41,431 nt of DNA from Campylobacterales bacterium (GTDB taxonomy: Bacteria > Campylobacterota > Campylobacteria > Campylobacterales > Campylobacteraceae). The notes beneath the pieces were generated by a model. It did not search any database, was not told the DNA's origin, and saw nothing but the letters and a program-made list of their open reading frames with translations. Each line of letters begins with the position of its first letter. Position 1 is the stretch's first letter. The translations under genes and the position numbers were made by a program. This document shows, one piece after another, positions 28,797 to 36,967 of this stretch. The stretch covers positions 1 through 41,431 of the forward strand of contig JACUTV010000012.1 in the NCBI GenBank assembly GCA_014859645.1, given 5' to 3'.

Positions 28797-29549
28797 ATGC
28801 AAGTCGCCTCTAAACAAAATAGCCTTCTAGCATTTTTTGCTTCTGTGGCCTTGTACTTTGGAATACTCGCAGGGTTGGTTGCCTATATGGCAAGCAATCA
28901 AGAATGGGTACAGCGTTTTTCATCCAAAAAAGACAATTTTCTAGATGTCACACTCATAGAGCGTCCAAAGCAACAACAGCAAGCGAAACAAGCGCAGAGT
29001 ACTCCTAGGCCTCCCGAACCAAAAACACCACCGCCACCCGCGCTTACGCAACCCAAGCCAACTCCACCAAAAGAGACGAATGTGCGTGACTTGTTTCGAG
29101 GTATTGACACGGCAAAGCTTGCCGATCCAAAGCCAATTCCTACACCTCAACCAAAGACGCAAAGCCGTGCTCAACAAGAAAAAACCCAAACGCCCACCCC
29201 ACCTTTGAACACGGCAAGCAAATTAGTAGGTTCGCTAACCTTTGAAAGTGCCGCAATGGCTTCAAGCTCAACAGGGGTCTATAATGAATACTTGGGTAAA
29301 ATCACCGAGCTTCTTGAGGGCCATTGGCAACAAACAATTGACACTGTTTCGGGAGCTGAAGCGAGCGTACATGTAACGATTGATCGCCAAGGAGTATTTA
29401 GTTATTCTATAGTTAGATTATCTTACAATAACGCTTTTAATGCGAAGCTGCGCGACTTTTTAGAGCGCATGAAGTCGGTCTCCTTCCCTCCGTATGCGGA
29501 AGGTGATTCAACCAGTCTGACTGTAATGTTTAAAGATTTGATGGAGTGA
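28797..29549 (+). CDS. TonB/TolA-type energy transducer
   Basis: The 250-residue protein has a single N-terminal membrane anchor (about residues 10-32), a Pro/Gln/Thr/Lys-rich periplasm-spanning linker from 55 to 135 (PRPPEPKTPPPP), and a C-terminal globular domain with YLGKITELLEGHWQQ and VHVTIDRQGVFSYSIV resembling TolA/TonB C-terminal domains. By position it serves as TolA in the Tol-Pal system, but the Pro-rich linker is TonB-like rather than the long helix of E. coli TolA. Its ATG directly follows the exbD stop. Confidence 0.85.
   Translation: MQVASKQNSLLAFFASVALYFGILAGLVAYMASNQEWVQRFSSKKDNFLDVTLIERPKQQQQAKQAQSTPRPPEPKTPPPPALTQPKPTPPKETNVRDLFRGIDTAKLADPKPIPTPQPKTQSRAQQEKTQTPTPPLNTASKLVGSLTFESAAMASSSTGVYNEYLGKITELLEGHWQQTIDTVSGAEASVHVTIDRQGVFSYSIVRLSYNNAFNAKLRDFLERMKSVSFPPYAEGDSTSLTVMFKDLME
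29367..29376. repeat. GTACATGTAA, one mismatch
   Basis: Inside the TonB/TolA-type gene, read as Val-His-Val. Confidence 0.75.
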
Positions 29550-29551
29550 TG

Positions 29552-30820
29552 ATGAAAAAACTTGTTGTGTTGTTAGCGTGTGTAGTAGGACTGTTTGCTT
29601 CTGATGCAACAGTGGAAATTGTGAAGCGGCTTGAGAGACTTCCTGTGGTTGCCTTGCAAGATGCAACGGAAGAAGATGTAGACGCGGGGCTAAAGCGACG
29701 TTTTTTCCAAATGCTTCTAGGGGATTTGAAAGTTAGTGCCAATTTTGAGGTTAGTGATGAGTATGTAAAAAGTACTTATGGAAGTGAGTATCGCGTAAGC
29801 CATACCACGCAAAAAGTTCCAGACTTGGTACTTCGGTATAAACTTGAACTCTCACGCAATGGGGAAATTTTGGCGCGTGCCAAGGTCATCAACGGGGCAA
29901 CAGGAACGGTGCGTAGCGAACGAAGCTATAAGATTGGACAACCCGAACGGTATCCTTTTTTGGCCCACCGTATGGCGGTCGAATTTAACGATGCATTGGG
30001 GCTCCCTTCCATTGCATGGATGGAACGGTTTATTATTTTTTCTAAATACACAACACCAAAACAAAGCGAAATTGTAATAGCTGATTATACGCTGACCTTT
30101 CAGCAAACGGTGATTACGGGGGGATTGAATATTTTCCCAAAATGGGCCGATGGGCGCCAATCTGGGTTTTATTATTCAGATTACACTACGAAAACACCTA
30201 CACTGTATCACGTCACGCTCTCTACGGGTCGACGTACATATATTGCACAAAGCCAAGGCATGATGATGGCTTCTGATGTTAGCAAAGACGGAAACAGACT
30301 CTTGCTAACCATGGCGCCAAGTGATCAGCCTGATGTTTACATGTACCATACGCAAACCAAACATCTAGAGCGTTTAACTACCTATTCGGGCATTGATGTT
30401 AGTGCGGGATTTATTGACAATGAAGAGCGTATCGTGTTTGTATCTGACAGGTTAGGGTATCCTAATATTTTTTCAAAAACGATTGGGCAGTCTAGCGTTG
30501 AGCAGATGGTGTACCACGGGAGAAATAACAACTCCGTATCTGCCTTTGGTCGGTATATTGTCTATTCAAGTCGAGAAAAATCAAGTGAATTTGGCTCGGG
30601 AACGTTTAATCTCTATTTGATTTCTACACAAACTGATTTTATTCGTCAGTTGACAGCGACTGGTAAGAACCTTTTTCCACGTTTTTCAAATGACGGAGAG
30701 AGTGTTTTGTTTATTAAAGAATACGGAGCCCAAAGTGCCCTTGGCATCATTCGTTTAGGTGCAAATAAAAGCTTCCATTTTCCCTTAAAAGCGGGCCACA
30801 TTCAATCTATCGACTGGTAA
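29552..30820 (+). CDS. tolB: Tol-Pal system protein TolB
   Basis: The 422-residue periplasmic protein starts with a Sec signal (MKKLVVLLACVVGLFASD). An N-terminal alpha/beta domain is followed from about residue 180 by a beta-propeller with TolB repeats such as GNRLLLTMAPSDQPDVY, ERIVFVSDRLGYPNIF and KNLFPRFSNDGESVLF. It links Pal to the inner-membrane Tol complex. GGAG lies 5 bases before ATG 29552, favouring it over ATG 29549. The repeat variant TTACATGTAC at 30337 encodes Tyr-Met-Tyr. Confidence 0.95.
   Translation: MKKLVVLLACVVGLFASDATVEIVKRLERLPVVALQDATEEDVDAGLKRRFFQMLLGDLKVSANFEVSDEYVKSTYGSEYRVSHTTQKVPDLVLRYKLELSRNGEILARAKVINGATGTVRSERSYKIGQPERYPFLAHRMAVEFNDALGLPSIAWMERFIIFSKYTTPKQSEIVIADYTLTFQQTVITGGLNIFPKWADGRQSGFYYSDYTTKTPTLYHVTLSTGRRTYIAQSQGMMMASDVSKDGNRLLLTMAPSDQPDVYMYHTQTKHLERLTTYSGIDVSAGFIDNEERIVFVSDRLGYPNIFSKTIGQSSVEQMVYHGRNNNSVSAFGRYIVYSSREKSSEFGSGTFNLYLISTQTDFIRQLTATGKNLFPRFSNDGESVLFIKEYGAQSALGIIRLGANKSFHFPLKAGHIQSIDW
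30337..30346. repeat. TTACATGTAC, one mismatch
   Basis: Inside tolB, read as Tyr-Met-Tyr. Confidence 0.75.
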
Positions 30821-30833
30821 TTTAAAGAAAAAA

Positions 30834-30844
30834 TATGCTAGAAT
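30834..30844 (+). promoter_or_regulatory. Probable internal promoter of pal
   Basis: TATGCTAGAAT repeats exactly the 11 bases before the atp operon and is preceded by an A-rich tract. It gives pal (and cpoB) a transcript independent of the upstream tol genes. An in-frame ATG at 30835 falls inside it and is therefore not a start. Confidence 0.5.
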
Positions 30845-30873
30845 ACGCCAAATCTTATTTTAAAGGTGAGAAA

Positions 30874-31416
30874 ATGAAACATTTAGTCGTGGCCTCTCTA
30901 GCAACAATGTTGTTAGTATTTACAGGATGTAGCCAAAAAAGCCCTCAAGTAGATATGACACAAAGCACAACAGCACCTAAGACTGTTGATTCAAAAATGG
31001 ACAGCATTTCTGGTATTGATGCCACTAAGGTAGACACTGGATCTGAAGCGGTAGCAAAATTAATTGCCGATCTTGAGCAAAAAGCAGGAAAAGTATACTT
31101 CGATTTTGACAAATATGATATTCGACCAGATATGCAAAAAGTGGTAGAAGCCAATGCAGCATTGTTTAAACAAGCCAATGCAGCAGGATTGTCTATCAAA
31201 GTAGAAGGCAACTGCGACGAGTGGGGAACAGATGAATACAACTATGCGTTGGGCCTTAAACGTGCAAAAGCAGTTAAAGATGCTTTGATTGCCCAAGGTG
31301 TTCCAAGCGACCGCGTGATGGTAGTAAGTTTTGGTGAAAGCAATCCTGTTTGTGCAGAAAGCAACAAGCAGTGTTGGGATCAAAATCGACGCGCAGAATT
31401 CAAACTTCTTCCTTAA
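30874..31416 (+). CDS. pal: Peptidoglycan-associated lipoprotein Pal
   Basis: Pal anchors the outer membrane to peptidoglycan. The 180-residue protein has a lipoprotein signal with lipobox LVFTGC (Cys at 19), a polar linker, and an OmpA-like domain: VYFDFDKYDIRPDMQ, VEGNCDEWGTDEYNYALG with the DAP-binding Asp/Arg pattern, and RAKAVKDALIAQGV. AAAGGTGAG precedes ATG 30874. It follows tolB in the order found across the phylum. Confidence 0.97.
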   Translation: MKHLVVASLATMLLVFTGCSQKSPQVDMTQSTTAPKTVDSKMDSISGIDATKVDTGSEAVAKLIADLEQKAGKVYFDFDKYDIRPDMQKVVEANAALFKQANAAGLSIKVEGNCDEWGTDEYNYALGLKRAKAVKDALIAQGVPSDRVMVVSFGESNPVCAESNKQCWDQNRRAEFKLLP

Positions 31417-31419
31417 TTA

Positions 31420-32340
31420 ATGCGTTTCAATTTTTTCAAGGCGACCTCATTCTTATGGGTCGCCCCCTTTCTTTTTGCAGCAGAAGTTTCTGTTTTTGAA
31501 GCTGGCAACTTACGAAGTGCTACGCCTTATGGATTAACCCAAAATGAAAAATTACTTCTCGAGAAGACCCAGGAGATGGAGAAACTCAGCCGTGATTTAG
31601 CGAATGTTCGAAATGAGTTTAATACCATTAAGGAACAAATGGAAGGCGTACGCTCCGTGTTGGACGGAACCAATACGCGTGTGGGTCGCAGTGATGGAGA
31701 TATGCGCGTACTTGAGGGCAAAATTACTGCACTTGAGAGTAGCTTGGCGCAATTAACCGACCAACTCCTTTCTCTCCAAGCAGCACAACAAGAAAATAAA
31801 ACCATTCAAGAAACTAACAACGAACGTTTGCGTGTTGTTTTGGGTGAAATGAGTTCTTTGATTGATTCTATTAACAATAATTATGCTAGTAAAAGTGCTT
31901 TGAATGCGTTAGTGGAACGTGTCGATGGCATGGAAAGTAAAAAAACACCCCCTGCTCCTGTTGCCTCTAACTCCTCTGCTCTTGAGGCAAAACCTGGAGC
32001 AGAACTTATGCAAGAAGCATTAAATTTTTTCGATGCAGGCAGTTTGGATGAAGCATGGGCACGGTATGATATTTTAGTTAAAAAGAACTATATGCCCGCA
32101 CGTAGCAATTATTTTTTAGGTGAAATCGCTTACAAAAAACAACAGTGGAAAACGGCTATTAAGCATTTTAAAATCAGTATCGATTTGTACGATAAGGCAG
32201 ACTATATTCCACGTTTGCTATACCACACGGCAATTAGTTTTGACAAGAGTGGAGAACCTGCTAGTGCAGCCCCTTTTTACCGTGCACTCAAGACAAACTA
32301 TCCAGACTCAAAAGAGGCGCAAGCTTCCCCAAACCGTTAA
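31420..32340 (+). CDS. cpoB: CpoB/YbgF-like periplasmic Tol-Pal coordinator
   Basis: The 306-residue protein begins with a signal peptide (about residues 1-21). A coiled-coil region rich in Glu/Leu/Asn (about residues 40-175, including EKLSRDLANVRNEFNTIKEQ) leads through a Pro/Ala linker to C-terminal tetratricopeptide repeats (ALNFFDAGSLDEAWARYDIL, YFLGEIAYKKQQWKTAIKHF). CpoB links cell-wall synthesis to outer-membrane constriction in E. coli; here the coiled coil is longer. It follows pal after 3 bases. Confidence 0.85.
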   Translation: MRFNFFKATSFLWVAPFLFAAEVSVFEAGNLRSATPYGLTQNEKLLLEKTQEMEKLSRDLANVRNEFNTIKEQMEGVRSVLDGTNTRVGRSDGDMRVLEGKITALESSLAQLTDQLLSLQAAQQENKTIQETNNERLRVVLGEMSSLIDSINNNYASKSALNALVERVDGMESKKTPPAPVASNSSALEAKPGAELMQEALNFFDAGSLDEAWARYDILVKKNYMPARSNYFLGEIAYKKQQWKTAIKHFKISIDLYDKADYIPRLLYHTAISFDKSGEPASAAPFYRALKTNYPDSKEAQASPNR

Positions 32341-32425
32341 CACAGCACTTCTGCTTGAGGGCTAAAACTCTTCTCCTAAATCCTCTTTAGATGTGAGTAC
32401 TAAGCGTTACTAAAACAAACCTGTG

Positions 32426-32432
32426 TTAAAAT
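32426..32432 (+). promoter_or_regulatory. Probable -10 element of slyD
   Basis: TTAAAAT preceded by TG lies 30 bases before the slyD start in the 121-base gap after cpoB. It is the same extended -10 style seen before dapC and pyk. The rest of the gap shows no strong terminator hairpin. Confidence 0.45.
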
Positions 32433-32461
32433 CCACCCTTACTTTTAACAAGGAGACCTTA

Positions 32462-33055
32462 ATGGCTATTGAGCAAAACAGTGTCGTCTCTATGCATTAT
32501 GAACTTAAAGATGTTCAAAATGGTGAAGTTTTAGACTCCAATCTTGGATCTGCCCCCCTATCTTTTATTTTGGGAAAAGGACATATCATTTCTGGACTTG
32601 AAGCTGAAATTGCCAAACTTGCAGAAGGCGAAGACGCGGAAATCACAGTTGCAGCAGCAGACGCATATGGCGAATATGATGCTGAGGCAATTCAAACACT
32701 TCCTAAAGAGCAATTTGCTGGTATTGAGCTGTTTGAAGGCATGACCCTGTATGGACAAGGCGAGCATGGACAGACAGTACAAGTAACTGTCAAAAGCTTT
32801 GATGATGAAAACGTTGATGTGGACTTCAACCACCCCCTTGCAGGTAAAGACTTAGCATTTGCTGTTTCTATTGCCGAAGTGCGTGAAGCAACCGCTGATG
32901 AACTTGCTACTGGTGTTGTTGGCGGCAGTTCAGCTGGTGGATGTTGCGGTGGAACAGGTGGTTGCGGAAGCCACACACATTCCCACGATGATGAAGACGA
33001 ATGCTGCGGAAGTCATGGCAAAGACCATGGCGGAAGTTGCTGTGGAGCACACTAA
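32462..33055 (+). CDS. slyD: FKBP-type peptidyl-prolyl isomerase SlyD
   Basis: SlyD is a proline isomerase, chaperone and metal carrier. The 197-residue protein has the split FKBP domain (SMHYELKDVQNGEVLDS, PLSFILGKGHIISGLE) with the inserted chaperone flap at about residues 65-130. The C-terminal ~40 residues form a Cys/His/Gly-rich metal-binding tail (GGCCGGTGGCGSHTHSHDD, ending GGSCCGAH). Such tails bind nickel and in other bacteria help mature NiFe hydrogenase. AAGGAG precedes ATG 32462. The tail overlaps the next gene's start. Confidence 0.96.
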   Translation: MAIEQNSVVSMHYELKDVQNGEVLDSNLGSAPLSFILGKGHIISGLEAEIAKLAEGEDAEITVAAADAYGEYDAEAIQTLPKEQFAGIELFEGMTLYGQGEHGQTVQVTVKSFDDENVDVDFNHPLAGKDLAFAVSIAEVREATADELATGVVGGSSAGGCCGGTGGCGSHTHSHDDEDECCGSHGKDHGGSCCGAH

Positions 33056-33815
33056 TTTCATTGCCCGATCACGAGCCTCTTTGGAGGCTCTAAAATCGGC
33101 AAATCTTCTTAAAAGCCTGAATATTAACGCCTTAATACTGGGCGAACAAGGTGTTGGCAAAACAACGTTAGCAACCCATATTGTCCAAGCCCCTGTTGTC
33201 CTTGGTGAAAATGCTCATGAAGTTCTCAAGGCAGTGGAATCCAACCCTAAATTAATTATAAAAAATTTTGATAAATTAGGACAATTTCACTTGTTGAAAG
33301 AGATGCTTTCCAAGTACAATACACGTATCATCGCTACCACTTCTGGAACATTGAGCGAGGCTTTGGTGGATGAGTTTTTTAGTTTAAAAATCACTTTAAC
33401 ACCGCTAAGGGAGCGTCCAGAGGATGTTGGACCTTTGGTGGATAAATTTTTTCTAGAGATTCGTAAGGTTTTTAATGCCAATGAAAGTCAACGGATTTTT
33501 TTAAAGGATTTTGTGCCAGATTTGAGTGAAAATGGATATTCCCTTAGGCGTTCTGTTTACACTTCTTTTCTAGCGAGCTCTTTTGGAGAAACTGAAATCC
33601 TTCTCATGATGCAAAATTATTTGAAAAAAAAGATTGGTAGCGGTAATGATTACCGTGATTTGTTGTACTTGTTTGATGTTCCGTTGATTAAATCAGGGTA
33701 CGAAGCCTTCGGCTCTCAACTGGCGATGGCTGAAAAATTTGGACTCAATCGCAACACCTTGCGCAAAAAAATCACCGAGTATGGACACTACCTTGAGGGG
33801 AAGGAAAAAAAGTGA
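33042..33815 (+). CDS. Miniature NtrC-like protein with degenerate ATPase and Fis-type HTH
   Basis: The 257-residue protein resembles a shrunken sigma-54 enhancer-binding protein. Walker A GEQGVGKT lies at residues 34-41, and the LRERPEDVGPLVDKFF stretch near residue 125 is the hallmark of the AAA+ sigma-54 activator family. The C-terminus is a Fis-type helix-turn-helix (LAMAEKFGLNRNTLRKKITE). There is no receiver domain. The GAFTGA sigma-54 contact loop is missing, and where Walker B (LFLDEIGEL) is expected it reads LIIKNFDKLG without Asp-Glu. It probably binds DNA or a partner but should not drive sigma-54 open-complex formation. GTG 33042 has GGAAG 5 bases upstream; in-frame ATGs at 33027 and 33015 are alternatives. 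It overlaps slyD by 14 and fabD by 4. Confidence 0.75.
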   Translation: MEHTNFIARSRASLEALKSANLLKSLNINALILGEQGVGKTTLATHIVQAPVVLGENAHEVLKAVESNPKLIIKNFDKLGQFHLLKEMLSKYNTRIIATTSGTLSEALVDEFFSLKITLTPLRERPEDVGPLVDKFFLEIRKVFNANESQRIFLKDFVPDLSENGYSLRRSVYTSFLASSFGETEILLMMQNYLKKKIGSGNDYRDLLYLFDVPLIKSGYEAFGSQLAMAEKFGLNRNTLRKKITEYGHYLEGKEKK

Positions 33816-34735
33816 AAACGGCCTTTATATTTCCTGGGCAAGGAAGCCAAAGCATTGGTATGGGGAAAGATTTTTATGATAATAGCTCGTTAGCACAAGC
33901 GATGATCGAGGAAGCTAGCGATGTGCTAGGGTGGGACATGAAACCCCTTCTTTTTGAGCCTAATGAACGCTTGGAGCAAACCCAATATACCCAACCTGCT
34001 ATTTTTTTGGTGGGCGCTATTGCCCATGCACTCTACAAGGAACGCGTTTCTGAAACCCCTGTTTTTACCCTTGGGCACTCCTTGGGTGAGTTCCTATCTC
34101 TTCATGCCACAGGCGCTTTGCCTTTGCGCGAAGGACTAGCACTGGTGCACACGCGTGGTAAGCTCATGATGGAAGCATGTGCAAAAGAGGCAGTGGGAAT
34201 GATGGCTGTTTTAGGCCTAGAGGACATCGATGTTGAGTCTATTTGCACTCGGGCTAGAGACGGCGGCAAGCGCGTTTGGCCTGCCAACTACAATAGCACT
34301 GGGCAGATTGTGGTAGCGGGTATCAAAGAAGACTTGGCGGCATTGGAAGGTGTGTTTAAGGAAGCAGGCGCAAAACGTGCGTTACTTCTGGCTATGTCAG
34401 TAGCTAGCCATTGTCCTTTACTCGAAAGCGTAGGTGAACCCCTGCTAGCTTCGATGCAAGGAGCGCTTAGCCCAACCTTCACAGCGCCTGTTGTCTCCAA
34501 TGTTACAGCAAAGACCTACCAGAGCAAAGAAGAAGCCCTAAGCCTTTTAAAAGAGCAATTAACCATGCCTGTGAAGTACAAGCAATCCATCGAAGCGTTC
34601 GATGTACATGTAGAGTGCTATGTAGAATTTGGCGGTGCGGTATTAAAAGGTTTAAATCGACGCATTAGCCAAAAACCCACCTATGCTATTACAGACATGG
34701 CGTCTTTGGATCAGGCGGTAGAAGCACAGCAATGA
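33812..34735 (+). CDS. fabD: Malonyl-CoA--ACP transacylase
   Basis: FabD loads malonyl groups onto ACP for fatty acid synthesis. The 307-residue protein shows FIFPGQGSQSIGMGKDF, the nucleophile elbow TLGHSLGEF, the catalytic His in VASHCPLL, and the closing VEFGGAVLKGLNRRI. GTG 33812 overlaps the preceding stop, with AAGGA 7 bases upstream. A GTACATGTAG repeat variant at 34604 encodes part of Asp-Val-His-Val. Confidence 0.97.
   Translation: MKTAFIFPGQGSQSIGMGKDFYDNSSLAQAMIEEASDVLGWDMKPLLFEPNERLEQTQYTQPAIFLVGAIAHALYKERVSETPVFTLGHSLGEFLSLHATGALPLREGLALVHTRGKLMMEACAKEAVGMMAVLGLEDIDVESICTRARDGGKRVWPANYNSTGQIVVAGIKEDLAALEGVFKEAGAKRALLLAMSVASHCPLLESVGEPLLASMQGALSPTFTAPVVSNVTAKTYQSKEEALSLLKEQLTMPVKYKQSIEAFDVHVECYVEFGGAVLKGLNRRISQKPTYAITDMASLDQAVEAQQ
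34604..34613. repeat. GTACATGTAG, two mismatches
   Basis: Inside fabD; keeps the 8-base core TACATGTA and reads Val-His-Val. Confidence 0.65.
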
Positions 34736-35490
34736 AGATTGCATTAGCACAAATCTCTCCCGTGTTATCGCGTCACAACGAAGCGTTACATGTAAGGCAT
34801 GTGCGTGCTCATGAACATGCGTGTGATGTTCTGGTTTTCCCAGAATTGTCTTTAAACGGCTATGCCCTTAAAGACGCTGTTTTTGAAGATGCATACACGT
34901 ACGAAGAGCTCGTAGCCCTTCCTTTTGTAAATGCGGCATGTGATGTGGTCTTTGGGTGTGTTTTTAAAGAACAGCACAAAATCTACAACGCTGCGGTGTA
35001 TGCGCGAACTTCTGGCGAAATCGTGGTTTATAAAAAAAGTACCTTGCCAAACTACGGGCTCTTTCAAGAGGCACGCTTCTTTTTTCCTGGGGTTGGTATC
35101 GCTCCTTTTGACACGGTTTTGGGCAAAACGGTGATGGCTGTGTGCGAGGATTTGTTTGATGCATCCTTTGTGGCCTCTGTTGCCAAGGCAAACCCAGATG
35201 CAGTGTTGGTGCTTTCCAACTCTCCTGCACGGGGGTTTGGAGAAAAGCTAGGCATCCAAGAAACATGGGAAAAGCTCTTAAGTGCGTGTGCCATTTACAG
35301 CAGGGCCCATGTGGTCTTTGTGAACCGTGTTGGCTTTGAGGATGGACTGGGATTTTGGGGGGGATCGTGCGTGATGGACCCTTCTGGAAATATCGTTGCC
35401 CAAGCATCTTTGTTTGTGCCAGAATGTTTACATGTAAGCCTCAATCACACCCTCTCGACTGTTCAAAAATACCACTTACGTTACACATAA
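34732..35490 (+). CDS. Carbon-nitrogen (nitrilase family) hydrolase
   Basis: The 252-residue cytoplasmic enzyme carries the Glu-Lys-Cys triad of the superfamily: Glu in VFPELSLNGY, Lys in YKKSTLPNYG, Cys in AVCEDLFDAS. The pattern is close to the glutaminase half of NAD synthetases and to stand-alone amidases, so it probably cleaves an amide; the substrate is unknown. It overlaps fabD by ATGA and precedes mtnN by 9 bases. Two exact TTACATGTAA copies lie in this gene (34786, 35428), each read as Leu-His-Val. Confidence 0.88.
   Translation: MKIALAQISPVLSRHNEALHVRHVRAHEHACDVLVFPELSLNGYALKDAVFEDAYTYEELVALPFVNAACDVVFGCVFKEQHKIYNAAVYARTSGEIVVYKKSTLPNYGLFQEARFFFPGVGIAPFDTVLGKTVMAVCEDLFDASFVASVAKANPDAVLVLSNSPARGFGEKLGIQETWEKLLSACAIYSRAHVVFVNRVGFEDGLGFWGGSCVMDPSGNIVAQASLFVPECLHVSLNHTLSTVQKYHLRYT
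34786..34795. repeat. TTACATGTAA palindrome, exact
   Basis: Inside the nitrilase-family gene, read as Leu-His-Val in ALHVRHV. Confidence 0.9.
35428..35437. repeat. TTACATGTAA palindrome, exact
   Basis: Inside the same nitrilase-family gene, near its end, read as Leu-His-Val in CLHVSL. Confidence 0.9.
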
Positions 35491-35499
35491 GGAAGAATG

Positions 35500-36222
35500 A
35501 TGAAGATAGCGATTATGGGCGCAATGCTCGAAGAAGTAGAGCCATTTTTAAGTCATAGTGAGCACGAGCCGTTGTTAAAACATTTTGTTAAAACCAACGA
35601 AATGCGCTATGGTGGCAACACGTACCATGAGGGAACGTACAAAAATCTTGAGATTGTGCTTGCCTACAGCAAGATTGGAAAAGTAAATGCAACCCTCACA
35701 GCAGCTACATTGTTGGAAAAATTTGGCGCAGACGTATTGCTTTTTACAGGCGTTGCAGGTGCTATCAATCCCGCACTAAACATCGGTGATCTCGTCGCTG
35801 CAACCGCCTTGTGTCAGCATGATTTAGACATTAGTATTTTTGGCCATCCCCATGGGTTTGTGCCAGAAGGCGCGGTCTACGTGAAGCCAAGCACGGAGCT
35901 ACTTGCTACTGCGCAACGTGTGGCAAAAGCCAAGGGTGTGAACTTGCGCCATGGGATTATTGCAACAGGGGATCAGTTTATTGCAAGTGCGAAGCGCAAA
36001 GAATGGGTCGCGCAAACTTTTCAAGCCGATGCCATTGAGATGGAAGGTGCGGCTGTGGCGGTAGTATGTGATGCTTTAAAGGTGCCATTTTTCATCTTGC
36101 GTGCCATTAGTGACGCAGCAGACATGGATGCCCAATTTGATTTTGATGCTTTTTTGAAAGAATCCGCCAAGGTCAGTAGCAGTTTTGTGATTGCGATGCT
36201 TGAAGAACTCTCTCATGGTTGA
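35500..36222 (+). CDS. mtnN: 5'-methylthioadenosine/S-adenosylhomocysteine nucleosidase
   Basis: The 240-residue nucleosidase shows MKIAIMGAMLEEVEPF, the phosphate/purine region FTGVAGAINPALNIGD, ATGDQFIAS, EMEGAAVAVVC and the catalytic Asp in RAISDAADMDA. In Helicobacter and Campylobacter this enzyme also cleaves 6-amino-6-deoxyfutalosine in the futalosine menaquinone route, so it may serve both autoinducer-2/methionine salvage and quinone synthesis; that role is inferred from phylum. AAGGA lies 6 bases before ATG 35500; ATG 35497 is three bases from it. Confidence 0.96.
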   Translation: MKIAIMGAMLEEVEPFLSHSEHEPLLKHFVKTNEMRYGGNTYHEGTYKNLEIVLAYSKIGKVNATLTAATLLEKFGADVLLFTGVAGAINPALNIGDLVAATALCQHDLDISIFGHPHGFVPEGAVYVKPSTELLATAQRVAKAKGVNLRHGIIATGDQFIASAKRKEWVAQTFQADAIEMEGAAVAVVCDALKVPFFILRAISDAADMDAQFDFDAFLKESAKVSSSFVIAMLEELSHG

Positions 36223-36967
36223 ACTGAGTAAGAAAATCTTGCGCCAAACAGGCAAAGCCAACGCGGCGTATGCGCTTATCGGAGAGGGCGATAAAGTACT
36301 TTTGGGGCTAAGCGGCGGCAAAGATTCTTTGGCACTCATGCACGTACTTGCCCATATGCAACGGGTGGCTCCTTTTGATTTTACCTTTAAAGCTGTTACT
36401 ATTTCTTATGGGATGGGGGAGGATTATTCCAAGCTCCATGCCCACTGTGAAGCCTACGGGATAGAACACGAAATAATCGAAACAAAAGTATACGAGCTTG
36501 CTGGGGAAAAAATTCGGAAAAATTCTTCCTTTTGCAGCTTCTTCTCGCGTATGCGCCGAGGGGCTTTGTACACCTATGCCCTTGAACATGGGTTTAATAA
36601 ACTTGCCCTTGCGCATCACCTAGACGACGCCGCGGAAAGTTTTTTTATGAATTTTATCTACAACGGGGCTTTGCGCTCCCTTGCGCCCAAATATACCGCA
36701 GGTAATGGGCTTGTGGTAATTCGTCCTTTTATTCACGTCCGAGAGCGTCAGCTTCGTGATAATGCTACGAAAAATGGGTTAGAGGTAATTGGGGATGAAG
36801 CGTGTCCTGCTATGCGTTTTGATGTCAAAATGCCCCACGCAAGGGCGAGTGCTAAGGTGTTGTTGGCCTCTTTGGAGCGTGAGCACCCAGGACTTTTTAT
36901 CTCACTTAAATCGGCCTTTGAAAAAATCCATACGTCGAGTTTTATGGACCCAGCCTTATTGCGCTAA
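36215..36967 (+). CDS. TtcA-like PP-loop tRNA sulfurtransferase, variant Fe-S motif
   Basis: The 250-residue ATP pyrophosphatase-fold protein has the PP-loop LGLSGGKDSLALMHVL at about residue 28 and a TtcA-like core (ALAHHLDDAAESFFMNFIYNGALRSLAPKY is the longest similar stretch). TtcA makes 2-thiocytidine in tRNA and binds a [4Fe-4S] cluster through a CxxC before SRxRRG plus one later Cys. Here the motif is CSFFSRMRRG, with Phe110 where the second Cys should be; a later Cys remains in ACPAMRFD. The start at 36215 overlaps mtnN by 8 bases. It converges on recO with a 4-base overlap. TtcA-like is firm; the exact product is not. Confidence 0.85.
   Translation: MVELSKKILRQTGKANAAYALIGEGDKVLLGLSGGKDSLALMHVLAHMQRVAPFDFTFKAVTISYGMGEDYSKLHAHCEAYGIEHEIIETKVYELAGEKIRKNSSFCSFFSRMRRGALYTYALEHGFNKLALAHHLDDAAESFFMNFIYNGALRSLAPKYTAGNGLVVIRPFIHVRERQLRDNATKNGLEVIGDEACPAMRFDVKMPHARASAKVLLASLEREHPGLFISLKSAFEKIHTSSFMDPALLR

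Noticed and set aside
32341-32461. Possible terminator between cpoB and slyD
   Set aside because: Only short imperfect pairings and no T-run following a stem were seen.
32859-33041. Upstream extension of the miniature NtrC-like gene
   Set aside because: The frame is open inside slyD, but the residues mirror the slyD metal-binding tail in another frame and no ribosome-binding site supports it. A start near 33042 is preferred.
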